In this document: in pieces, positions 41,300-50,690 of the stretch
How positions within the stretch are numbered: position 1 is the first letter of the stretch
Layout: every line of letters begins with the position of its first letter
Assembly (NCBI RefSeq): GCF_000014565.1
Contig: NC_008268.1
Location: 7,506,501 to 7,570,500, forward strand
Reading direction: 5' to 3'
Origin: Rhodococcus jostii RHA1
Lineage (GTDB): Bacteria > Actinomycetota > Actinomycetes > Mycobacteriales > Mycobacteriaceae
Length of the DNA: 64,000 nucleotides
Translations under genes and position numbers: made by a program
Notes under the pieces: generated by a model
Seen by the model: the letters and a program-made list of their open reading frames with translations, nothing else
Database searches by the model: none
What the model was told of the DNA's origin: nothing

Positions 41300-42156
41300 C
41301 TTCGGTGGTGACCCTGTCGAGTTCGGTGCGCGGCGACGCGCCTGCGGCTCCGAAGCTGGAGACGCCCCGTTATCGCCGAACCCGTGAGCGGCCGCGGTGG
41401 ATCTCGATCCCCCTGCGCTTCCTCGTACCCGCCCTGCTCGTCGGCGCCTGGTCGATCGGGTCGTCGTCGGGGCTGTTGAGCCCGGAGATCCTCGCCGGGC
41501 CGCCTGCGGTGTGGCAGGCGTTCGTGGAGCTGTATCAGTCGGGTCAGTTGCTCGACTTCGGCGTCGCTTCGCTGCAGCGGGCCGCACTGGGTGTGGGGTG
41601 CGGTGTCCTGATCGGGCTCGTCCTCGGCGTGTTGTCCGGCCTCTCCGCACTCGGGGAGGAGTTGATCGACTCGACGATGCAGATCAACCGCGCCGTACCC
41701 TTCCTGGCGCTCGTTCCGCTGTTCATCGCCTGGTTCGGTATCGACGAAACGTTCAAGGTTGTCCTCATCTCCGTTGCCACCCTCGCCCCGATGTACGCGT
41801 ACACCTACCTCGGAGTGCGGGGAGTCGACCGCAAGATGGTCGAGGCCGCCCGCGGGTTCGGGCTCACCGGCTGGCGACTGGTCTTCGGCGCAATCCTGCC
41901 GACCGCACTACCGGGGGTGTTGATGGGTCTGCGTATCTGCCTGTCGCTGAGCATCACCGGCCTGATCGCGGCAGAGCAGGTGGGTACCCGGGAAGGGATC
42001 GGCTACCTCGTGACGCTCGCGCAGGAGTACAACCGCACCGACTACATGGTCCTGTGCATCGTCATGTACGCGATCCTCGGCCTGGTCTTCGACGCGGTGG
42101 TGCGCGTGATCGAGAAATTCGCGATGCCGTGGCGGCAGCTGTCGGTGACCCGATGA
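41296..42156 (+). CDS. SsuC-like ABC transporter permease
   Basis: The 286-residue protein has about six membrane segments and the ATPase-contact loop EAARGFGLTGWRLVFGAILP typical of SsuC/TauC permeases. Its GTG start overlaps the preceding stop (GTGA, 41296-41299) and its own stop overlaps the ATPase start. It forms the channel of the importer. Confidence 0.93.
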   Translation: MTSVVTLSSSVRGDAPAAPKLETPRYRRTRERPRWISIPLRFLVPALLVGAWSIGSSSGLLSPEILAGPPAVWQAFVELYQSGQLLDFGVASLQRAALGVGCGVLIGLVLGVLSGLSALGEELIDSTMQINRAVPFLALVPLFIAWFGIDETFKVVLISVATLAPMYAYTYLGVRGVDRKMVEAARGFGLTGWRLVFGAILPTALPGVLMGLRICLSLSITGLIAAEQVGTREGIGYLVTLAQEYNRTDYMVLCIVMYAILGLVFDAVVRVIEKFAMPWRQLSVTR

Positions 42157-42959
42157 CCGCCGCAGAAGCACCGTTGCCACCGTTGGCGCCGCGCGAACGC
42201 ACCGCGACGACCGCGGCGGAACGACGAACCGGGTCACCCCTGGCGGTGTCGCTGTCGGGAGTGCGGAAGTCGTTCGGCGACAAGACCGTACTGTCCGGGA
42301 TCGACCTCGAGATCACTCGCGGCGAGTTCGTCGTCCTGCTCGGCCCGAGCGGCACCGGAAAGACGACCCTGCTGCGACTGCTCTCGGGACTCGAACCGCC
42401 GGACGGCGGCGACGTCCTGGTCCCCAGGCAACGCACGGTCGTGTACCAGGAGCCGAGGCTGATCCCGTCCAAGCGGGTGCTGGCGAATGTGTCGGTGGGG
42501 CAGAAGCGTGCACAGCTCACCCGCGACAACGCGCGGCGCGCGCTGGCCGAGGTGAACCTCGCGGACAAGGAACGTGCGTGGCCCGCCACCCTCTCCGGTG
42601 GCGAAGCGCAGCGGGTCGCGCTCGCCCGCGCCCTCGTTCGCGAACCGGAACTGCTGCTGCTGGACGAGCCGTTCGCGGCGCTGGACGCCCTCACGCGGCT
42701 GCAGATGCAAGATCTCGTCGGCGACCTCGTCGCCCGGCACCGCCCCGCCGTTCTGCTCGTCACCCACGACGTGGACGAAGCCGTCCGGCTGGCCGACCGC
42801 GTCCTGATCCTCGACAACGGCGGCTTCGCGGTGGATGTCGACATCGACCTCCCGCGCCCGCGGGACCGCAACGACCCCGAGGCGCTGCGCTACCGAGCGA
42901 CCTTCCTCGCCCAGCTGGGCGTAGGTCGCCCATCCTCTACCAGACAGGACATTTCATGA
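42153..42959 (+). CDS. SsuB-like ABC transporter ATPase
   Basis: The 268-residue ATPase has Walker A GPSGTGKTT, Q-loop VYQEPRLIPS, signature LSGGEAQRVALARAL, Walker B LLLLDEPFAALDA and switch histidine VTHDVDEAV, as in SsuB/TauB. About 30 extra N-terminal residues precede the fold. ATG 42153 overlaps the permease stop. Together with the two preceding genes it makes a complete importer. Confidence 0.94.
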   Translation: MTAAEAPLPPLAPRERTATTAAERRTGSPLAVSLSGVRKSFGDKTVLSGIDLEITRGEFVVLLGPSGTGKTTLLRLLSGLEPPDGGDVLVPRQRTVVYQEPRLIPSKRVLANVSVGQKRAQLTRDNARRALAEVNLADKERAWPATLSGGEAQRVALARALVREPELLLLDEPFAALDALTRLQMQDLVGDLVARHRPAVLLVTHDVDEAVRLADRVLILDNGGFAVDVDIDLPRPRDRNDPEALRYRATFLAQLGVGRPSSTRQDIS

Positions 42960-43999
42960 CGGTGACAACCGGCAGTGCCATCGACACGCTCTGGTACACC
43001 CGCTGCCCGGTGCCCACCGCGAGCGGCCTCGCGAACAACCTCGGGTGGCTGGGGCGCACCGCGGGCACGGCCGGGGTCGAATTCGGTGTGCTGCAGGACG
43101 CGGGCCCCGAACTGGCAGTAAAGCATTTCGATCACCAGCTGCCGGGCCTGATCCGTGAAGGCGGCAACGTCCCCGCCATGGCCGCGCGGGCGGAAGGATC
43201 CCCGACCCGGCTGATCGGTCTCACCTGGATCGACGAGGCCCAGGCCATCCTGGTGCGCGGCGAATCGGACGTCCGCGACGCCACCGGACTGCGAGGACTC
43301 CGCATCGGGATCCCCGCCTGGGCCGCCGATCGTGCACGCAGCTTCCCGCGCGCCATGGCGCTGCACGGCCTCACCTCCGCTCTGCGACTCGGCGGTCTCA
43401 CCTTCGCCGACGTGCACCTCGTCGAGGTCCCGACGACACCGGCCCCGCAGGTACGCACCGCCAACCCCGATCGCAACACCACCTGGGGCGTCGAGCCGTT
43501 GCTGGCCGGTGACATCGACGCGATCTACGTCAAAGGCGCCCGGGCGCAGGAGGTGGCACGAGAGCACGGACTGGCGGTGGCCGTGGACCTCGATTCCACC
43601 GACGCCCTTCGCGACCGGGTCAACAACGGAACCCCGCGACCGGTCACCGTGCACGAAGACCTCCTCGAACAGCGGCCGGACATCGTGATCGGGTTTCTCG
43701 CCGAGAGTCTGCGCGCCGCCGACTGGGCGGCCGCGAACGTCGAACAGGTCCGTGCGGTGTTCCAGACCGAAACCCAGTCCGGACCCGAAGGCGTCGTCGC
43801 CGCATACGGCGAGAACTTTCACACCGGCCTTCACCTGAGCCTGTCCGATGAGCGGGTGGATCTGCTGGGTGTGCAGAAGCAGTTCCTCTACGCCCACGGC
43901 TTCCTCGCCCACGATTTCGACCTCGCCTCGTGGGTCGCGCATGAACCGCTCCGGCAGGCGCGCGCCCAGCTCGACGCCGAGACGGCGGCAGCGCAGTGA
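42956..43999 (+). CDS. DszB-like desulfinase
   Basis: The 347-residue protein has the periplasmic-binding-protein fold but no signal peptide, like DszB, the 2-hydroxybiphenyl-2-sulfinate desulfinase of Rhodococcus dibenzothiophene desulfurisation. The motif RCPVPTASGLA near residue 18 matches the DszB segment NCPVPNA, whose cysteine is catalytic. Family enzymes cleave C-S bonds of sulfinates to release sulfite. The substrate is unlikely to be the DszB one, since the rest is diverged. The gene overlaps its neighbours by four bases on each side, with two flavin monooxygenases downstream, which fits an oxidise-then-desulfinate route. Confidence 0.75.
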   Translation: MTVTTGSAIDTLWYTRCPVPTASGLANNLGWLGRTAGTAGVEFGVLQDAGPELAVKHFDHQLPGLIREGGNVPAMAARAEGSPTRLIGLTWIDEAQAILVRGESDVRDATGLRGLRIGIPAWAADRARSFPRAMALHGLTSALRLGGLTFADVHLVEVPTTPAPQVRTANPDRNTTWGVEPLLAGDIDAIYVKGARAQEVAREHGLAVAVDLDSTDALRDRVNNGTPRPVTVHEDLLEQRPDIVIGFLAESLRAADWAAANVEQVRAVFQTETQSGPEGVVAAYGENFHTGLHLSLSDERVDLLGVQKQFLYAHGFLAHDFDLASWVAHEPLRQARAQLDAETAAAQ

Positions 44000-45099
44000 C
44001 CGACTTCTACTGGGAACTACCGACTCGCGGTGACGGACGCAGGGTCGCCACCGAACTCGGCACCCGCGGTGGTTTCGGGGTGCGGACCCCGCACAGCGTC
44101 GCCACCGATCTGCGTCCCGGCAGATTCGGCCCCTTCGACGAACTCGCCCAAGTGATCCACGCCGCGGAACTGTCGGGCGTCGACGGTGTGGTCGCGGGAT
44201 ACGACCCGTCGGGCGAGGAATCCTGGATCGTGGCCGCGGCCGCACTCCGGCAGACACGTCACGCACGGGTCGCCGTGGAATTCCACCCCGCCTTCGGAAC
44301 CCCGGTCTACGCGTCGAAGATGTCGGCCACTTTGCAACGGCTCTCGGGTGGACGACTGGAGTGGCGCCTCGCGGTGGAGACCGATCCCGCAGACGCACGC
44401 TCGCGCGGCGATCGGGTCACCGGCCGCGACCGCTACGCCCGCGCCGCCGAATTCCTCACCGTCGCCCGCGGGGTGTGGAACGACGAGGAGATCCTTCCTG
44501 GTGGGTTCGGAGGCACCGGGTACGAGTTCGCAGGCGACTACTACGACGTGATCGACGGCGGCTTCCGCGGGATCCTGTCCGGACTGCCGTTCCCCGTCGT
44601 TCATCTCACCGGGGACTGTGAGGACGCCCTCGCGTTGTCGGCCCGCCACGCTGACGTGCATCAGTTCGCGCTGACCGAATCCGGCTTCGAGGGTCCCGCG
44701 AAGGCCCTGGCAGCCCTGGCACGTGAGCACGGGCGATCGGTGCGGACGCTGCTGCGGGTACCGGTCATCGCGCGGGAAACAACCGACGAGGCGTGGGCAC
44801 GCGTCGAGCGCCTGTGGCGGGAAGTCCACCCCGGCCCAGACATCGACGATCCCCGCGCCCTCGACCGGGGCGAGTCCCGGTGGGCGGGCTTCGACCGCCT
44901 CGGCCACCCGCACAGCACCGGACTCGTCGGCAGCTACGAGGACGTCGCACGGCAACTGTCGTCGCTGCGCGAGCGCGGCGCCGACGGCTTCGTCCTGGTC
45001 GGACGCCCGCACATCGAGGAACTCCACCGCACGGGTGAGCACCTTCTGCATCTGGTCGATCCCACCGGACGCACCCTCGCCACCCAGGAGGCGCACTGA
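43996..45099 (+). CDS. SsuD/DszA-type flavin-dependent monooxygenase 1
   Basis: The 367-residue protein is a luciferase-fold, FMNH2-dependent oxygenase: FYWELPTRGDGRRVATELG, ELSGVDGVVAGYDPSGEESW, VEFHPAFGTPVYASKMSATL, LSGGRLEWRLAVETDP, YARAAEFLTVARGVW. It resembles SsuD, which releases sulfite from alkanesulfonates, and more distantly DszA. The first half is diverged from the next gene, so the pair probably has different substrates. It starts with GTG 43996 inside the previous stop. A flavin reductase gene is not present in the operon. Confidence 0.87.
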   Translation: MTDFYWELPTRGDGRRVATELGTRGGFGVRTPHSVATDLRPGRFGPFDELAQVIHAAELSGVDGVVAGYDPSGEESWIVAAAALRQTRHARVAVEFHPAFGTPVYASKMSATLQRLSGGRLEWRLAVETDPADARSRGDRVTGRDRYARAAEFLTVARGVWNDEEILPGGFGGTGYEFAGDYYDVIDGGFRGILSGLPFPVVHLTGDCEDALALSARHADVHQFALTESGFEGPAKALAALAREHGRSVRTLLRVPVIARETTDEAWARVERLWREVHPGPDIDDPRALDRGESRWAGFDRLGHPHSTGLVGSYEDVARQLSSLRERGADGFVLVGRPHIEELHRTGEHLLHLVDPTGRTLATQEAH

Positions 45100-46253
45100 T
45101 GAGCATCGACTTCTACTGGCGCATCGGGATGGAAGGTGATCACGCGTCGTTGCGCACGCCGCGGCGCTACAACCGCGGCGACGCCGGGGGGCACCGACCC
45201 GGCAACATCGCTCCGGCGATCCGGGGCGGGGAACTCGACGGCTACGGATACATCGACCACATGGCCGCGGTGGCGAAGGCGTCCGAGTCGGCCGGGTTCC
45301 TGGGCGGTCTGCTGCCGTCCTTCCCGATGACGGAAGACCCCTGGGCCACCGCGGCCGCGCTGGCCGCCGAGACCACCACGTACCGTTTCATGGTCGCCTT
45401 CCAGCCCGGGTTCCTGCACCCGGTACAGGCGGCCAGGATGTCCGCGAGCCTGCAACGCGCCACCGGAGGCCGGCTGGTCTACAACATCATCAGCGGCGGC
45501 GGCGGTGCCCCTCAACTGTGGTGGGGAGATAAAGTCGATCACGACGACCGCTACGCCCGCACGTCCGAGTTCCTCGACGTCCTCCGCGGGGTCTGGGACG
45601 GAGAGCCATTCGACTTCGACGGCCGGTTCTTCCGCACCGACGGGGCCGCCCTGGCTCCCGGTCTGGCCGGACAACCGTTCCCCGAGGTGTACTTCTCCGG
45701 CTCGTCCGCGGCAGCCGTCGCCGCCGCGGGCACCCACTCGGACTACTACCTGTCCTGGCTCGAGCCGTACGCAGACCTGCGGAAAAAATTCGACGGCGTA
45801 CGAGAGCAGTCCGCGAAACTCGGGCGCACCCCCAAGTTCGCGGTGCGGATCGACATCGTCGCCCGCCACACCGAAGACGCGGCCTGGGCGGAGATCGAGA
45901 AGGGCTGGGCCTTCGTCGACAAGGATGCCGCAAACCGGGCGGCGCAGGGCGATTCCGTCGGGGCGGCCCGCATCAAGGGCTGGGTACCCGAACACATCAC
46001 CGGCTACCGGGACCTCGAAGTCCAGCCCAACGTCTGGTGCGGCTTCAGCCTGATCCGAGGTGGCCCCGCATTCGGCCTGGTCGGCAGTTACGAGCAGGTC
46101 GCCGAACGTCTCGACGAACTACGCGCACTCGGCGTCGACGCCTTCATCCTCGCCGGAAATCCCCACCTCGAGGAGGCGTACCGCGTCGGCGAAGAAGTAC
46201 TTCCCCTGCTGCAACGCACATCACCCATCACTTCCGGACAGGACCTGCTGTGA
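45099..46253 (+). CDS. SsuD-type flavin-dependent monooxygenase 2
   Basis: The 384-residue protein is a closer SsuD relative: MSIDFYWRIGMEGDHASLRT, VAKASESAGFLGGLLPSFPM, MVAFQPGFLHPVQAARMSAS, RLVYNIISGGGGAPQLWWGD, YARTSEFLDVLRGVW. The predicted reaction is oxygenolytic C-S cleavage using reduced flavin supplied from elsewhere. Its ATG shares one base with the previous stop and its own stop overlaps the aldolase-like start (GTGA). Confidence 0.9.
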   Translation: MSIDFYWRIGMEGDHASLRTPRRYNRGDAGGHRPGNIAPAIRGGELDGYGYIDHMAAVAKASESAGFLGGLLPSFPMTEDPWATAAALAAETTTYRFMVAFQPGFLHPVQAARMSASLQRATGGRLVYNIISGGGGAPQLWWGDKVDHDDRYARTSEFLDVLRGVWDGEPFDFDGRFFRTDGAALAPGLAGQPFPEVYFSGSSAAAVAAAGTHSDYYLSWLEPYADLRKKFDGVREQSAKLGRTPKFAVRIDIVARHTEDAAWAEIEKGWAFVDKDAANRAAQGDSVGAARIKGWVPEHITGYRDLEVQPNVWCGFSLIRGGPAFGLVGSYEQVAERLDELRALGVDAFILAGNPHLEEAYRVGEEVLPLLQRTSPITSGQDLL

Positions 46254-46957
46254 CTACCACCGAGAACCGACTGGACCCGCAGATCGCCACCTTCGTCGAC
46301 GCCGCGCGCCGCGACGCCGACAAGGCGTTCGCCGTCTTCCGGAGCACCGGGACCGTGTCGGCCAACGGCACGGTCAACTTCGTCGAACGCGTCCCCGGCA
46401 CCGAGATCGCGGTCGCGCTCAACGACCCCGGCCCGTGGGCAGACGATCCGACTGTGTCACCAGTGGTCGCGACGTTCGACGGGGAGGTGCTCTCGGGCAA
46501 CGGCTCCGCCGGATTCGTCACCGGTTACGCCGCCGTCTTCCGGCAGCACCCCGAGATCACCAGCGTCGTACACATTCACACCCCGTGGCTGGGCGGGTGG
46601 GCGCAGACCCACCGCACTCTGCCGATCCGGTACGCGGCCTCGCAGCGCCTGACGCTCTCCCGCGAGATTCCGCCCCACATCGACCGGTCCCGATCGGCGG
46701 GCGAATTCATTCTCGAACGCCTGCAACACGACCCGGACCTGGTGGCCATCTTCGAAGCGAACGGCGGGGTCAACGTGATCGGCCGGAGCGGACTGCTCGA
46801 CCTCGCGAAGTTCGTCGTACTACTCGAGGAAGGCGCCCAGTTCCAGGCGATCGCGGAGTCGCTCGGCGGGTCCGTCGAATTCGATCCGTCGAATCTCGCG
46901 GTGCAGTGGGGGCGCTCGGGTCTCGCCGACGAGGCACGCCGCCGCGGCCTCATCTAA
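46250..46957 (+). CDS. Class II aldolase/adducin family protein
   Basis: The 235-residue protein has the zinc-dependent class II aldolase fold: the metal-binding pair in VVHIHTPWLGGW and an acid/base region in EFILERLQHDPDLVAIFEAN. The GxG-type phosphate site is less clear, with NGTVNFVERV near residue 41. It probably acts on a carbonyl product left after desulfonation, as a retro-aldolase, epimerase or decarboxylase. That role is inferred from the operon. The GTG 46250 start overlaps the preceding stop. Confidence 0.8.
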   Translation: MTTTENRLDPQIATFVDAARRDADKAFAVFRSTGTVSANGTVNFVERVPGTEIAVALNDPGPWADDPTVSPVVATFDGEVLSGNGSAGFVTGYAAVFRQHPEITSVVHIHTPWLGGWAQTHRTLPIRYAASQRLTLSREIPPHIDRSRSAGEFILERLQHDPDLVAIFEANGGVNVIGRSGLLDLAKFVVLLEEGAQFQAIAESLGGSVEFDPSNLAVQWGRSGLADEARRRGLI

Positions 46958-47009
46958 CACCATCGTCCCCACACTCTCACAGGCAACCAAAACAGAACAG
47001 GTAGAGATC

Positions 47010-47951
47010 ATGACAGTGCGCGTCGGATACTTCCCGCACAATAATTCGCTTTTCGTGCTCCGGCACACCGGAATACTCGAACGCCGGCTCCCGGACATCG
47101 AATGGGTCGACCTTCGTGAACTCCCGTCGAAGCCGTCCGTCGATCCCGTCAATGCCCTTCCGACCCTGCATTCGGACTGGCTGTTCGACGACGGCGGCTA
47201 CGACGTCATCGGCACCGGCTTCACCCCGCCGATCACCGGCCTGGCCCACGGCCGTGACCTCGTCTACATCGGCATCTCCGGTCCCCGCGTGGAGAACGGT
47301 CGACTCGTCGTGAAGGCGGAGTCGGGCATCGAGTCCGTCGCGGATCTGCGGGGGAAACGGGTCGGTATCGCCCATGGGTCCTGGCAGACCACGCTGCTGC
47401 TGTTCGCGCTCGACCGGGTGGGACTGACATGGTCGGACATCGTGCCCGTCGACACGGATGTGCGCGGCGGCGGAGCCGACCTCGTCAGCGGTGCCATCGA
47501 TGCGTGGGTCGGCGCCTACCCCGGACTGACGGACATCGAAGCGGATACCGAGTTGCGCACTCTCGTCGAGACCGAGGGGCTCTTCAGTCATCCGTCGCTG
47601 TGGTTCACCCGCCGAGATTTCGCGGAGAACAACCCGGAGCAACTGCGCGCGATCATCGAGGCGCTGCAGGAATCGGACGACTGGATCGAGCGGAATCCCC
47701 GCGCGGCCGCGCAGTACTTCGTCGACGACGTGGAGCGGCGAGGTGGCACAGCAAGTCTCGACGCGTGGGAGGCGGCGCTGCGCGGACGGCCGTTCGGCAT
47801 CAACCCGGTCACCGACGAATTCCTGGACGAACAGCAACGCGCCGCCGACCTGCTGCTGTCGAACGGATTGCTCGCGCGACGGATTCAGGTGCGTGACGCC
47901 GTGGTTCCGTGGATCGGCGAGTTCGTCGGCACCGCACGCTCCACCGTCTAG
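47010..47951 (+). CDS. Signal-less SsuA/DszB-fold protein
   Basis: The 313-residue protein has the nitrate/sulfonate binding-protein fold (VRVGYFPHNNSLFVLRHTG, DVIGTGFTPPITGLAHGRD, SVADLRGKRVGIAHGSWQTT, DLVSGAIDAWVGAYPGL) but starts directly at the first strand, with no signal peptide or lipobox. It is therefore probably cytoplasmic, like DszB, and may be an enzyme or a sensor. Unlike the gene at 42956 it lacks a CPVP motif. ATG 47010 is 52 bases after the aldolase gene and has the ribosome binding site ggtagag. A hairpin follows the stop. Confidence 0.8.
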   Translation: MTVRVGYFPHNNSLFVLRHTGILERRLPDIEWVDLRELPSKPSVDPVNALPTLHSDWLFDDGGYDVIGTGFTPPITGLAHGRDLVYIGISGPRVENGRLVVKAESGIESVADLRGKRVGIAHGSWQTTLLLFALDRVGLTWSDIVPVDTDVRGGGADLVSGAIDAWVGAYPGLTDIEADTELRTLVETEGLFSHPSLWFTRRDFAENNPEQLRAIIEALQESDDWIERNPRAAAQYFVDDVERRGGTASLDAWEAALRGRPFGINPVTDEFLDEQQRAADLLLSNGLLARRIQVRDAVVPWIGEFVGTARSTV

Positions 47952-47970
47952 GAATCTGGCGACGCGAGAG

Positions 47971-47993
47971 GCCGGGCGACGACCTCGCCCGGC
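47971..47993 (+). terminator. Hairpin after the organosulfur operon
   Basis: A 9-bp stem (gccgggcga with tcgcccggc) and five-base loop start 20 bases after the last stop. No T-run follows. Confidence 0.55.
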
Positions 47994-48480
47994 ACCTCCC
48001 GTGGCGCGACACCAACCCCGCATCCGGGCACGGATCGACCAGACCTACACGATCGTGTCGATCCAATCCCCATGAAGAGCACTGCACGCAGAGCACGCGG
48101 CGGCGACCCTGGGGAAGCTGATCACCGAGCCGCCGGCCGGTGAACACTATTCGTGCCCTCCGGAGTGAGCATCGACTTCTAGGACTATCGTGCCCCGGCT
48201 AGTCGGTGAGGTCGCCCATAGCGCTGACGGGGTGTCGTGCCGCGAGCACTGATCCTTTAGGTGTTGTTGATCGGGAGTATCTGGCCGGTTCCCAGAAATC
48301 GATGCCGGGATTGCGGTGACCGGGTGCGGATCGACTCGAGGGAGCGCTGCTGGACCCGGGTGCCGGTTCCCGCCCTGCCGACGGGCTGTGTGCCTAGGGT
48401 GAGCTCGGGGGTGGAAACGATGAGCGCCGGCGGATACCGGCGCCGCGCTCGGCTGATTCTGCGAGTGCGAGAGGCACGCG
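47994..48480. other. No gene recognised
   Basis: Intergenic region leading to the sensor kinase gene. No supported feature. Confidence 0.5.
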
Positions 48481-49961
48481 ATGACGGATTCGAGCGCGAA
48501 TACCACGCGGGTGGCGTTGCGGACGCTGCTGTGGCTGGCGATCGGCATCCTGGTGGCACTGTTCGCGGTGTCCACGGCCTTCTCCGTATACGGGAGGTTG
48601 GCGGTCCGGGCAGCCATCGACGACCTGTCCGAGCAGCTGCTGCCCGCGCAGCGGGCGGTGGCCGAGCTGACCACGGAGTATCTGAACCAGGAAACCGGCC
48701 AACGCGGCTACGCCCTGACCGGTGATCCGCAATTCCTCGAACCCTACGACGCGGGCCGGCGTGACGCGGCCACACTGCACACTCGCCTGGACACGCTGCT
48801 CGCCGAGGATACGGCCGCCCAGGCAGCGTTGCAGAGTACCGTCGAGGCGGCCGAGATGTGGCGGATACGGGCGGCGGAGCCGGAGATCTCCGCGCGCCGC
48901 GACAACGCGAGCGAACCGGATCGGATCCAGTCGACGACCGCGACGGGCAAGGAGTTGTTCGACGACCTGCGCGCACGGCTCGCGGCATTGAGTGCCCGCA
49001 CCGACATCCTGGTCACCGAGCAGGTCGAACGAGTCCACTCGGCGCAGGCGCTGGCGAACATCGCAACCGTTCTCGCGTGCGTTCTCGCCGTGGTCATGGT
49101 CGTGATCGCGGTGTATCTGACGCGGCGGCTGCTGACACAGCCCATCGATCATCTTCTTGCCGACATCGGCGCGTGGCCGGCGGCGACTACGGGCGCGAGA
49201 TCGACACCGACGGGCCCCGGGAGGTTGCGATCATCGCCGGCGCGGTCGACACGATGCGGACCAGCCTGTTGGCCAAGAATGAACAACTCATGGCGGCGGA
49301 GCGGGCCAGCGCACGTGATGACGAACAGAGCCGGATGGCGGCCGATCTCCACGATGTGACCCTCCAACGTGTGTTCGGTCTGGGCCTCGCGCTGACCTCC
49401 CTGGGTTTCCGGCAACCACGTTTGTCGGCCGAACTCGACCCGCTGATCGACGAGACGGACAGCATCGTGCGTGGATTACGTGCCGTCATATTCGATCTCA
49501 CCCAGTCCACCGCGACCGCGGGGTCCGGGGACGCGGGCAGCCTGAGTGCCGCGGTGAGCGAGATCGTCGAAAACAGCGCCGCAGCGCTCGGTTTCACCCC
49601 TGATGTCTGTGTGGAAGGACCGGTCGACCGATATTCCGGCGGCGAGGCCGGACCGGAACTGCAGGCGGCCCTGCGAGAGGCCCTGAGCAACGTGGCCCGC
49701 CACGCACAGGCGAGCGTATGCAGTGTCCGGGTCACCGCCGACGACGACGGCCTCGTCATGACCGTGAGCGACAACGGCACCGGAATCGCGGCGGGAGCTG
49801 CGCAAGGACACGGACTGACGAACATTCGGAGTCGCGCCGAGCGGCTCGGCGGTCACGCGGCCATTCGCGACCTGGGGCCGGGGACTGAGGTCGAGTGGGA
49901 GATACCGGCAGCGGATGCGTCTCCACACGTGATTATCGATCGCAGGCCCGGCGACCTGTGA
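48481..49961 (+). CDS. CHASE3-type sensor histidine kinase, frameshifted
   Basis: The first frame gives a membrane segment (LLWLAIGILVALFAVSTAF), a CHASE3 extracellular sensor (NQETGQRGYALTGDPQFLEP) and a second membrane segment (IATVLACVLAVVMVVIAVYL). After LLADIG it leaves frame at about 49168-49172. The other frame continues VAGGDYGREIDTDGP (HAMP end), MAADLHDVTLQRVFGLGLAL (HisKA_3, phospho-accepting histidine) and the ATPase domain (EALSNVARHAQA, DNGTGIAAG, GHGLTNIRSRAERLGG). Repaired, it is a complete NarL-class kinase of about 493 residues. No response-regulator gene is adjacent, so it is an orphan within this window. Confidence 0.85.
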
Positions 49962-50222
49962 CTCCGCTGCCGCATCTGCTGCAGCAGCGTACCGTGCGCG
50001 AATGGTGTTCGTGCATGTCGGGTCGCGTGCGGGCAGGGTGGTGAATATGCTCAATCCCAGTTCACTGATCTCGATCGACCGGGACCGGTTGTTGTAGTCG
50101 ACGGGCCTCACGCCTTTGGGGCGCGGAGGCAATGGTGGCGTCGTCGGTCGGTTCGCCGGTGCACCGACTCCGTCTCGGGCAAAATGGCGGTCGTACCGCA
50201 CCGACACACTGGGGAGGGAACG

Positions 50223-50297
50223 ATGTGGGAGTTGCCAATTGAGGGTGGCATACCGTGGCTGGTCTGGCTGCTGGACCTGGTGATCAACGGCTCCTGA
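50223..50297 (+). CDS. 24-residue hydrophobic peptide
   Basis: ATG 50223 follows the strong ribosome binding site ggggagg. The frame encodes MWELPIEGGIPWLVWLLDLV and INGS. It is a short Trp/Leu-rich helix long enough to lie in or across a membrane. Size and composition recall type I toxin or small regulatory membrane peptides, but no antisense RNA or family match is evident. Confidence 0.45.
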   Translation: MWELPIEGGIPWLVWLLDLVINGS

Positions 50298-50564
50298 CAC
50301 CGCTACAGGCCGACAACACGGTCTGTTGAGGTCGCTGGGGAGCCTCGTCGAGTACCTCCGTCGCGGGCGGACGTGCAACCGGTTTCTGCTCGTCACCAAG
50401 AATGCAACGCCGCACTTGCGGATACTGGGGCACAACTGGTCGGAGGACCGGCGCGCCCGTCGTGTGCGCCGGCCACGGATCCTGCGGGCGGTCGAACGGA
50501 TGCTCCCGCTGGCTCATAGGTCGATGACACAGACCGATCTGGCGGCCGCCTCGAAGGAGATAAC

Positions 50565-50690
50565 ATGGCGGTTTCCCGAGAGGGTCTGAAGGTTCGGCGA
50601 GGAAGGCGTCCAATGAGATTCGTGAGCGGGCGATGGGGGAGGGTCGCGTAGTGTCCTCCCCGTGGCCGGATCTCGGGGTAGAAGTCGGAG
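50565..50690 (+). pseudogene. Decayed third copy of the Lsr2-array gene (5' end only)
   Basis: After the ribosome binding site aaggagataac the DNA follows the first 40 codons of the two array genes: atggcggt, gtctgaaggttcggcga, gagattcgtgag, gggcgat and ggagggtcgcg. Small indels put the Lsr2-like motif out of frame with the ATG, and the RGR-coding part is altered (tccccgtggccgg). Similarity ends at about 50690, so only the first domain remains. Confidence 0.75.

Noticed and set aside
48481..49961. Programmed frameshift in the histidine kinase
   Set aside because: No slippery heptamer or stimulating hairpin is evident at 49168-49172. A mutation or sequence error is simpler.
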